Source: NORP309 sp964564165 (GTDB taxonomy: Bacteria > Pseudomonadota > Gammaproteobacteria > Xanthomonadales > Marinicellaceae). From it: DNA of 13,056 nucleotides. Numbering within the stretch: the stretch's first letter is position 1; the number at the start of each line of letters is the position of its first letter. The notes under the pieces are model-generated. The model had not been told where the DNA came from, searched no databases, and saw only the letters and a list, made by a program, of their open reading frames with translations. Made by a program: the position numbers and the translations under genes. The stretch is from contig CAZLZZ010000093.1 of the NCBI GenBank assembly GCA_964564165.1, forward strand, positions 1-13,056, given 5' to 3'. This document shows, in pieces, positions 7,739 through 13,056 of the stretch.

Positions 7739-9793
7739 TCACTTAACACGCATACCAGGCAGAGCACCTTGGTTTGGCTCAAGAATATACAAATCTTCAC
7801 CGCCAGGCCCAGCAGCTAAAACCATGCCTTCTGACAAGCCAAAACGCATTTTTCGTGGTGCAAGATTGGCCACCATTACGGTATGTTTACCGATTAAATC
7901 TTCAGGTTGATAAGCTGACTTTATACCTGCAAATACATTCTTAGTTTGGCCACCTAAATCGAGAGTTAATTGCAAAAGTTTATCTGCGCCTTTGACATGT
8001 TCGGCATTGACAATTTCAGCAATACGCAAATCAATTTTGGAAAAATCATCAAAGCTTATTTCGTCGCTGATTGGGTCGTCTGCTAAAGGGCCTGTTATTT
8101 TTGTAGGGTTTGGTTCATCAGCAATTGCCATTAAATCCTCTTTAGACTCTTCTATCATGGCTTGGATCGATGCCATTTCAATGCGTGTGATTAAAGGTTT
8201 GAATTGATTGATTTTATGATTCAGTAATGGTGTGTTAATGGAATCCCAGTCATTCACGTCTGTATTTAAAAATTCGCAAGCTTTAGATGCGGTATCGGTA
8301 ACTACTGGCGATAACCATGTAATTAATACCCGAAATAGATTGATGCCAGTAGAACAAACTTGATGAACTTGCGTTTGTTTGCTGTCATCTTTGATGGCTT
8401 GCCAAGGCTCCATATCAGAAATATATTGATTGGCACTGTCTGCCAAAGTCATGATGATTTTAATCGCTTTTGAGTATTTACGGGCAATAAACAAGTCAGA
8501 AATTTCTTTAGAGCGGTCTACAAAAGTCTGATACAACTCAGGGTTGTGCAATTCGGCTGATAACTGACCATCAAATTTCTTTTTAATGAAGCCAGCACAG
8601 CGGCTGGCTATATTGACGATTTTCCCCACCAAATCTGAATTAACCTTGGTGACAAAGTCCTCTAAGTTTAAATCTAAATCAACAATTTTTTCCGATAATT
8701 TAGAGGCGTAATAATAACGCAAATAATCGGGCTTAAAATGTTTAAGATAAGTTGAGGCATTGATAAACGTACCCCTAGATTTGGACATTTTGGCGCCTCT
8801 GACGGTCACAAATCCGTGGACAAAAACAGAGTCAGGCATTTTTAGTTCTGCACCATACAACATGGCAGGCCAAAACAGGCTATGAAAATACAAAATATCC
8901 TTGCCTATAAAGTGTACCATTTGCGTATTGGCATCAGGCGCAATCCAATCCATCAAGTCTTCGCCATTTTGTTCGCAAACATATTTCAAACTGCCCAAAT
9001 AACCCACCGGAGCATCTAGCCAAACATAGAAGTACTTGTCTTGTGTATCAGGAATCTTAAAGCCAAAGTAGGGCGCATCACGAGAAATATCCCAAGACTG
9101 CAAGCCCACTTCAAACCATTCTTTGAGTTTGTTGATGACTTGATCTTGCAAAGCGCCTTTGTTCATCCAGTCTTTTAACATCTCTTCAAAATTCTTTAAG
9201 TTCACAAAATAGTGCAAAGATTCTTTGATTATAGGTGTTGCACCAGAAATAGTAGAACGAGGATTGATCATTTCAGTCGCATTGTAAGTCGCTGCACAGC
9301 TTTCGCAGTTGTCTCCATACTGATCTGGAGCACCGCATTTGGGGCATTCACCCTTGATGAATCTGTCCGCTAAAAACATCTTCTTTTCAGGATCAAATAA
9401 TTGTTCAACTACCTTCGTGTCAATGTGGCCATTTTCTTTTAACTTATTATAAATTTTCTGCACCATGAACTTGTTTTCAGGCGAATGTGTGGTGTGATAA
9501 TGGTCATAAGAGATGTTAAAACCTTGCAGAGTATCCCAGTGCTCTTTTCTGCTGTTTTCAACAAACTCCTCAGGTGAAATCCCTTCTTTTTCTGCACGCA
9601 GCATAATAGGCGCACCATGAGAATCCTCAGCACACAAATAACGGACTTGGCGTCCCATGGCTCGGTTCATTCGCGCCCAAATATCAGACTGAGTGTGTTC
9701 TAACACGTGTCCTAAATGTAATGCGCCATTGGCATAAGGCAGGGCGGAAGTGATGAATAGTTTTCTTGTATCTAGTTTTCTTGTGTCTGGCAT
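7739..9793 (-). CDS. metG: Methionyl-tRNA synthetase
   Basis: MetG charges tRNA-Met and initiator tRNA with methionine in the cytoplasm. At 684 residues it is the long, dimeric form. The class I signature HLGH is at 26-29 and KMSKS at 335-339. The zinc knuckle in the connective peptide has C150, C153, C163 and C166. The helical anticodon-binding domain spans roughly 390-540. Residues about 579-684 are the C-terminal Trbp111/EMAP-like tRNA-binding domain (KIDLRIAEIV, then APRKMRFGLSEGM). The N-terminus carries a duplicated DTRKL (residues 3-7 and 8-12) from a 15-base tandem duplication, so it is five residues longer than expected before KLFITSALPYANG. No Shine-Dalgarno is visible before the ATG at 9793. 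The gene is divergent from trpE. Confidence 0.97.
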   Translation of the reverse strand: MPDTRKLDTRKLFITSALPYANGALHLGHVLEHTQSDIWARMNRAMGRQVRYLCAEDSHGAPIMLRAEKEGISPEEFVENSRKEHWDTLQGFNISYDHYHTTHSPENKFMVQKIYNKLKENGHIDTKVVEQLFDPEKKMFLADRFIKGECPKCGAPDQYGDNCESCAATYNATEMINPRSTISGATPIIKESLHYFVNLKNFEEMLKDWMNKGALQDQVINKLKEWFEVGLQSWDISRDAPYFGFKIPDTQDKYFYVWLDAPVGYLGSLKYVCEQNGEDLMDWIAPDANTQMVHFIGKDILYFHSLFWPAMLYGAELKMPDSVFVHGFVTVRGAKMSKSRGTFINASTYLKHFKPDYLRYYYASKLSEKIVDLDLNLEDFVTKVNSDLVGKIVNIASRCAGFIKKKFDGQLSAELHNPELYQTFVDRSKEISDLFIARKYSKAIKIIMTLADSANQYISDMEPWQAIKDDSKQTQVHQVCSTGINLFRVLITWLSPVVTDTASKACEFLNTDVNDWDSINTPLLNHKINQFKPLITRIEMASIQAMIEESKEDLMAIADEPNPTKITGPLADDPISDEISFDDFSKIDLRIAEIVNAEHVKGADKLLQLTLDLGGQTKNVFAGIKSAYQPEDLIGKHTVMVANLAPRKMRFGLSEGMVLAAGPGGEDLYILEPNQGALPGMRVK
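9759..9788. repeat. 15-base tandem duplication at the 5' end of metG
   Basis: Copies at 9759-9773 and 9774-9788 differ at one base. On the coding strand they encode DTRKL twice. The length change is in frame and leaves the HLGH motif untouched. Confidence 0.85.
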
Positions 9794-9826
9794 GAATAAT
9801 GTAATGATTGTAAAGTTTAAAAGTGT

Positions 9827-9854
9827 ATTATGTCATTAATTTATAGCAGCTTAA
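9827..9854 (-). promoter_or_regulatory. Candidate metG promoter
   Basis: On the minus strand, CATAAT (9827-9832) as -10 and TTAAGC (9849-9854) as -35 are 16 bases apart. The implied leader of about 25-30 bases is short. The -35 is weak. Confidence 0.3.
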
Positions 9855-9884
9855 TGTTTTTATTGGTGAATTAACAAAAAATAA

Positions 9885-9913
9885 TTAGCATCTGCACTTT
9901 TTACGAATAGAAT
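9885..9913 (+). promoter_or_regulatory. Candidate trpE promoter
   Basis: TTAGCA at 9885-9890 and TAGAAT at 9908-9913 are 17 bases apart. Transcription from here would leave a leader of about 23 bases before trpE, too short for a leader peptide and attenuator. I see no TrpR-like operator. Confidence 0.4.
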
Positions 9914-9942
9914 AAGCTTTTCTAAATCAATTAATTAACCCA

Positions 9943-11421
9943 ATGCTTACTCAAAAACAATACAATGATTTTGAACAACAAGGCTATAATCGCATTCCTT
10001 TGTATACATGTGTTTCAGCGGATTTAGATACGCCGTTGAGTGCTTGGCTAAAGTTAGCCAATGGTAAAAATACTTTTTTGTTGGAATCGGTTGTCGGTGG
10101 CTCGCGTTGGGGGCGTTATTCAATTATCGGTTTGTCAGCCGACATCAATTATGTCGCAAGAGGCAATCAAATCACCAAATATGTATTAGGTGAGATTGAA
10201 GAAAGTTATTCTTGCGACAATGTTTTGGATGAATTGAAACTTATTAAGGATGAATACAAAGTACCCAAAATGGCTGAGTTGCCCGCCTTTAATGGAGGTT
10301 TAGTCGGCTATTTGGGTTATGAAATTGTTGAACACATAGAAAATAAGCTCAAAGGCAAAGCGCCCAAGGATGAATTGCATATTCCAGATGTTAACTTGAT
10401 GCTGGCAGAAGAAATTGCTGTGTTTGATAATTTGGCAGGCAAGGTGTGGATAATTATACACGCCAACCCTGATGATGACATGGCCTATGCAAAAGGCATG
10501 AAACGATTGGACGAACTTACACACAGATTGCGCAGTGGATCAACGGGTTACGCAGAAATCATTAATCAAAATATCATTGATAAATCCGATATAAAAATGT
10601 CATTTACCCAACAAGAATTTGAGCAAGCAGTTGAAAAATGCAAAGATTTGATAGAATCTGGTGATATTATGCAAGTAGTTCTATCACAACGCATGAGTAC
10701 CCATTTTAATGCCAGGCCTTTAGATGTTTACCGAGCACTGCGTGCATCCAACCCCAGTCCTTATATGTATTTTATGGACTTTGAAGATTATCAGGTTGTA
10801 GGCTCATCACCTGAGGTATTGGTTCGCAAAGAGGGCGATACCGTGACATTAAGACCGATTGCTGGGACTCGACCTCGGGGGAAAACACCGGAAGAAGACG
10901 AAGCATTGGCGCAAGAATTGCTCAATGACCCCAAAGAACTGGCAGAACATTTAATGTTAATCGATTTGGGGCGCAATGATATTGGGCGTGTGGCACAAAT
11001 TGGATCGGTCCAATTGGTGGACAAGATGGTTATCGAAAAATATTCACATGTGATGCACATTGTTTCTGAAGTTCAGGGCAAATTACAAGCAGGCAAAGAC
11101 AATATTGATGTTTTAAAAGCCGTATTCCCAGCAGGTACATTGTCAGGTGCTGCCAAAGTTAGAGCCATGGAAGTGATTGCCGAACTTGAACCGGTGAAAC
11201 GCAATGTCTATGCTGGAGCGGTTGGCTATTGGGGATGGCACGATGATATGGATTGGGCAATAGCTATTCGTACAGCCGTGATAAAAGATGAAATGTTGCA
11301 TATTCAAGCAGGAGCAGGTTTGGTGGCTGACAGTGACCCCACAAAAGAATGGGAAGAGACATTGAACAAAGGCAAGGCCGTTTTTAATGCAGTTTCAATC
11401 GCCGCAAAGGGAGAGATGTAA
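9943..11421 (+). CDS. trpE: Anthranilate synthase component I
   Basis: TrpE converts chorismate to anthranilate, using ammonia supplied by TrpG, as the first step of tryptophan synthesis. It has 492 residues, a usual length. The N-terminal region carries the feedback-inhibition motif LLES at 46-49 followed by VVGGSRWGRYS. The chorismate-binding domain fills the C-terminal half: PIAGTRPRG at about 305, LMLIDLGRND at about 334, and AGAGLVADSDP with EWEETLNKGKA at about 456-479. LLES and the Trp-type C-terminus favour TrpE over the paralogue PabB. Start ATG 9943 has no Shine-Dalgarno, but protein length and the typical N-terminus support it. The gene ends inside the trpG start codon. Confidence 0.96.
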   Translation: MLTQKQYNDFEQQGYNRIPLYTCVSADLDTPLSAWLKLANGKNTFLLESVVGGSRWGRYSIIGLSADINYVARGNQITKYVLGEIEESYSCDNVLDELKLIKDEYKVPKMAELPAFNGGLVGYLGYEIVEHIENKLKGKAPKDELHIPDVNLMLAEEIAVFDNLAGKVWIIIHANPDDDMAYAKGMKRLDELTHRLRSGSTGYAEIINQNIIDKSDIKMSFTQQEFEQAVEKCKDLIESGDIMQVVLSQRMSTHFNARPLDVYRALRASNPSPYMYFMDFEDYQVVGSSPEVLVRKEGDTVTLRPIAGTRPRGKTPEEDEALAQELLNDPKELAEHLMLIDLGRNDIGRVAQIGSVQLVDKMVIEKYSHVMHIVSEVQGKLQAGKDNIDVLKAVFPAGTLSGAAKVRAMEVIAELEPVKRNVYAGAVGYWGWHDDMDWAIAIRTAVIKDEMLHIQAGAGLVADSDPTKEWEETLNKGKAVFNAVSIAAKGEM

Positions 11422-12002
11422 TGTTGCTGATGTTAGACAATTATGATTCATTCACCTACAATTTAGTCCAATATTTTGGCGAGCTCGGTTGTGAAGTTAA
11501 GGTGTTTAGAAACGATGAAATTACGGTTAAAGAAGCATTGTTACTTAATCCCAGCCAAGTGGTGATATCGCCTGGCCCATGTAATCCAGATTTAGCCGGT
11601 ATTTCGATGGATCTTATCCAAGCCTGTGCAGGCAACACACCTTTGCTAGGTGTCTGTTTGGGTCATCAATCCATCGGTCAAGTATTCGGTGGAAAAGTTA
11701 TCGGCGCGAAAAAAATCATGCACGGCAAGACTTCATTGATTAAACACAACAACAACAATGTTTTTACCAGCATAGAAAATCCCGTAAAAGTCACTCGCTA
11801 TCATTCACTGGTGGTTGAAAAAGCCACCTTGCCTGATTGTTTAGAAATTACCGCATGGACAGAAGATAAGCAAGGCGACTTTGATGAAGTCATGGGTTTT
11901 AAACACAAAGAATATGCCATATCAGGGGTGCAATTTCACCCGGAAAGTATATTGACTGAACATGGGCATCAAATGTTGCGGAATTTTTTGCTAGGGGAAT
12001 GA
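11421..12002 (+). CDS. trpG: Anthranilate synthase component II (glutamine amidotransferase)
   Basis: TrpG releases ammonia from glutamine and passes it to TrpE. At 193 residues it is a complete class I glutamine amidotransferase. The nucleophile is C79 in GVCLGHQ, and the other two triad residues are H173 and E175 in QFHPES. The oxyanion-loop sequence SPGPCNP lies at 50-56. The ATG shares one base with the trpE stop (TAATG), and GGGAG at 11409-11413 sits 7 bases before it inside trpE, so translation is coupled and equimolar. In many bacteria this subunit also serves PabB in folate synthesis. It is not fused to trpD, and no trpD or trpC follows. Confidence 0.96.
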   Translation: MLLMLDNYDSFTYNLVQYFGELGCEVKVFRNDEITVKEALLLNPSQVVISPGPCNPDLAGISMDLIQACAGNTPLLGVCLGHQSIGQVFGGKVIGAKKIMHGKTSLIKHNNNNVFTSIENPVKVTRYHSLVVEKATLPDCLEITAWTEDKQGDFDEVMGFKHKEYAISGVQFHPESILTEHGHQMLRNFLLGE

Positions 12003-12007
12003 TTTTA

Positions 12008-12028
12008 ATTGTTGATTGTTAATTGTTA
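12008..12028 (+). repeat. Three 7-base tandem repeats after trpG
   Basis: ATTGTTG, ATTGTTA and ATTGTTA follow one another, starting 5 bases after the trpG stop. Whether they do anything is unknown. No intrinsic terminator (stem plus T-run) is visible between trpG and 12200. Confidence 0.7.
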
Positions 12029-12080
12029 ATCATGGCTATGCACTTAACTCCTGTTTCATGTTGCAACCTATTGATTTAGA

Positions 12081-12103
12081 ATGTAATATATGGCATATTA
12101 CAT
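12081..12103. promoter_or_regulatory. Perfect 9-base inverted repeat downstream of trpG
   Basis: ATGTAATAT (12081-12089) and ATATTACAT (12095-12103) are perfect arms around ATGGC. This may be a protein-binding dyad or a weak stem. There is no T-run, so it is a poor intrinsic terminator. Apart from this dyad and the tandem repeats I see nothing in 12003-12198. Confidence 0.4.
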
Positions 12104-12198
12104 AAATCATTGATAAACCACTAGATTTGACTGGTATATATAGCTCTTTTGGTATCATTATTTCGTGGAACAGGAGCTAAGTACATAGTCATGTTGTT

Positions 12199-12329
12199 AA
12201 TTAACGGTTTGAATATGCGTAGTTGCGGATTTCAAGGCACTAAATTTTTAGTTTAGCCTTAGCTTAGGTAAGTGCTACAATGTTGATATTTAGCACAAGG
12301 CCAGTATTAATTATTCACTTTGTTATGCC
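12199..12329 (-). repeat. attC-like integron recombination site
   Basis: Read on the minus strand, the site starts GGCATAAC (12329-12322) and ends GTTAATT (12205-12199). Inside each end there are 5 spacer bases and then complementary boxes: GAATA (12316-12312) and TATTC (12215-12211). This order (AAC, 5 bases, L-box, centre, L-box, 5 bases, GTT) is the architecture of attC sites. The centre has two more hairpins: GTGCTA with TAGCAC (12272-12277/12291-12296), and AAGGC-ACTAAA with TTTAGT-GCCTT (12234-12260). The 131-base length is in the range of long attC sites. The cores depart from the RYYYAAC/GTTRRRY consensus at some positions, and AT richness raises the chance of accidental dyads. It would end a cassette lying at higher coordinates on the minus strand. 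Confidence 0.45.
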
Positions 12330-12423
12330 CTTTATTTTATTTCTATTCACCCATGATCCTAAAAAAACAGTATAAACAACAGCAAATAAATCACCTAAAT
12401 AAATATAGTGTTTAGCATTGTAT

Positions 12424-12621
12424 CTATTCCATTTTTATATAAATCCCAAATCCCGATATAGAAAACACAATGACAGCACAAGCCCTTAATGCACCTAAGA
12501 AATCAGCAAAAAGTCTCATCACCAATGAGGTGTATTTGATTTTTGTTGATTCCTTAAGCACATCAAGTACTTGCACTCTCAAATGCGTTTCTATATCGGG
12601 GTTTGGGTAAATACAAACCAA
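12424..12621 (-). pseudogene. Possible out-of-frame continuation of the small membrane-protein gene
   Basis: This frame is open on the minus strand and overlaps the end of the ORF at 12563-12769. It encodes a hydrophilic part followed by a hydrophobic segment (FADFLGALRACAVIVFSISG) and ends KME. The only start is a TTG at 12621. A single frameshift near the CCCAAACCCC stretch (12598-12607) would join it to the upstream ORF as one protein of about 114 residues with three membrane segments. Most of it lies inside the large inverted repeat, so its openness may also be accidental. Confidence 0.25.
12445..12607 (-). repeat. Large imperfect inverted repeat (163-base foldback)
   Basis: Arms 12445-12512 and 12540-12607 align without gaps over 68 positions. 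The outer 20 positions match at 19 (CCCAAAYCCCGATATAGAAA), then a 6-position mismatch block follows, then 30 of 41 inner positions match. In the minus-strand RNA, 50 positions pair by Watson-Crick rules and 8 more as G-U. The apex (12513-12539) has its own small stem, CTCAT/ATGAG (12515-12519/12525-12529). Weaker similarity continues outward to about 12416 and 12630. There is no T-run after it, so it is not a simple terminator. It overlaps the 3' end of the small membrane ORF. I do not recognise the element. Confidence 0.75.
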
Positions 12622-12769
12622 TAGTTATGCAAGAAACCAAAATTCCATATGCAATATTTGCTTTCTTGGACATTCCAAATGGACTGATAACTCTAACGTC
12701 CCAAATTGCCATTGATAAATGAAACATACTTCCTAATAGCATTATTCCGATAATAAAATCTATAATCAT
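12563..12769 (-). CDS. Small hypothetical membrane protein
   Basis: The predicted 68-residue protein has two membrane segments, about 3-24 (IDFIIGIMLLGSMFHLSMAI) and about 37-54 (NIAYGILVSCITIGLYL), joined by a loop with DVRVISPFGMSKK. I do not recognise a family; short two-helix proteins of this kind are common in integron cassettes. The start ATG is 46 bases inside the core site at 12815-12823, the usual distance for a cassette gene. AGGA lies 11 bases before the ATG (12781-12784), slightly far. The C-terminal tail from PKPRYRNAF onward is encoded by one arm of the large inverted repeat, and the ORF may be cut short there by a frameshift. Confidence 0.5.
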   Translation of the reverse strand: MIIDFIIGIMLLGSMFHLSMAIWDVRVISPFGMSKKANIAYGILVSCITIGLYLPKPRYRNAFESAST

Positions 12770-12814
12770 ATTTTTTCTGGTCCTGTTATTTTTGATTTTG
12801 GTTCATTCAAATTA

Positions 12815-12823
12815 GGCATAACG
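12815..12823 (-). repeat. Integron-type core site (cassette start) candidate
   Basis: On the minus strand this reads CGTTATGCC. Its GTTATGCC is the exact complement of GGCATAAC at the start of the attC-like site (12329-12322). In a real cassette these two ends come from one attC site and must be complementary, as seen here. AACCGTTA, including this core, is also shared with the far end of the attC-like site (12201-12208). Confidence 0.4.
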
Positions 12824-12830
12824 GTTAGTA

Positions 12831-13056
12831 TGTGGCAAGTATCCCCCTATGTCACCATACCTGTCGCCTAAGAATTTAAAAATAATTTTTTAAAAACAGG
12901 AGATAAAAATGGCAACATTTAGCCAACAATTTAAAGTACAATCAGTTGACAAAGCACTAAACAGAAGTGCTGATCAAACAATTAAAGATATATCATTGAA
13001 ACTAGGTGTTGGATTCTCAACACTTCAAAAATGGATACGTCTTACCAAAGATAATC
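12831..13056 (+). mobile_element. Left part of an IS3/IS911-like insertion sequence
   Basis: OrfA of a transposase starts at 12909 and runs off the window. The likely left terminus is TGTGGCAAG at 12831, followed by CCCCC and GTCACC; IS3-family ends usually start TG and carry a C-run near position 10. The true end and target duplication cannot be fixed because the right end is outside the window. Confidence 0.55.
12909..13056 (+). CDS. IS3/IS911-type transposase OrfA, partial (3' end outside window)
   Basis: The first 49 codons encode MATFSQQFKVQSVDKALNRS followed by a helix-turn-helix (DISLKLGVGFSTLQKWIRL), which matches the HTH_Tnp_1 start of IS3-family OrfA proteins. This part binds the IS ends. 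The Shine-Dalgarno CAGGAG (12897-12902) is 6 bases before the ATG, much stronger than those of most neighbouring genes and in line with a transferred element. The catalytic OrfB, usually made by a -1 frameshift, would lie to the right. The visible part is intact. Confidence 0.8.
   Translation, partial: MATFSQQFKVQSVDKALNRSADQTIKDISLKLGVGFSTLQKWIRLTKDN

Noticed and set aside
7638..7910. 90-codon plus-strand ORF over the 3' end of metG
   Set aside because: Most of it is antisense to the conserved tRNA-binding domain of MetG, and there is no ribosome binding site.
12191..12256. 21-codon plus-strand ORF with AGGAG upstream at 12172-12176
   Set aside because: The spacing to the ATG is 14 bases, the peptide has no recognisable features, and it overlaps the attC-like structure.
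12234..12260. Intrinsic terminator for trpEG
   Set aside because: The hairpin is real, but it has no T-run on either strand and lies more than 230 bases after trpG. It fits better as an inner stem of the attC-like site.
12465..12587. Invertible (phase-variable) segment between the 20-base inverted repeats
   Set aside because: Inversion would swap the last eight codons of the 68-residue ORF and keep the stop position. That coincidence is explained by arm homology continuing inward, and no invertase gene is in the window. A foldback is the simpler reading.
1..13056. CRISPR arrays, tRNA or rRNA genes, and phage genes
   Set aside because: I saw no regularly spaced repeats of CRISPR type, no cloverleaf-like sequence, no rRNA segments and no phage structural genes.

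Overview
The window is AT-rich DNA, most likely from a gammaproteobacterium of moderate to low GC. The evidence is the family content: a DUF748/AsmA-like envelope protein, a long MetG with a C-terminal tRNA-binding domain, and separate trpE and trpG genes. I cannot name the genus. Several genes (trpE, metG, the zinc-ribbon gene) have no clear Shine-Dalgarno sequence, whereas the transposase gene at the right edge has a perfect one.

Layout. (1) 105-2349, plus strand: a two-gene unit encoding an SPFH-domain protein with a C-terminal GYF_2-type domain and a membrane-anchored double zinc-ribbon protein. The pair resembles YdjI/YdjG of Bacillus subtilis, a membrane-associated module. (2) 2377-6650, minus strand: a 951-residue DUF748/AsmA-like envelope protein. 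Its stop codon overlaps the TTG start of a secreted astacin-like zinc metalloprotease, whose C-terminal half is three copies of a four-cysteine module. (3) 6792-7285, minus strand: a ParD-like antitoxin and RelE/ParE toxin pair with an ATGA overlap. (4) 7286-7738: a short regulatory-looking region with two dyads and one doubtful 60-codon ORF. (5) 7739-9793, minus strand: metG. It is divergent from (6) trpE-trpG, plus strand, 9943-12002, the two subunits of anthranilate synthase, with a 1-base overlap. trpD and trpC do not follow.

(7) 12003-13056 is accessory DNA and the most unusual part. It holds an attC-like site (12199-12329) of the kind that ends integron gene cassettes and a matching core site (12815-12823). 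Between them lies a small membrane-protein ORF on the minus strand. The 3' half of that ORF lies in a large imperfect inverted repeat (arms 12445-12512 and 12540-12607). Eight of the ten transition differences between the arms leave G-U pairs in the minus-strand RNA, which suggests a structured transcript or single-stranded fold. From about 12831 an IS3/IS911-like insertion sequence begins, and its OrfA runs off the window. My reading is a lone cassette-like unit without an integrase in view, with an IS next to or inside its upstream recombination site.

The best candidates for something new are the foldback/cassette region at 12199-12830 and the triplicated cysteine module of the secreted protease.
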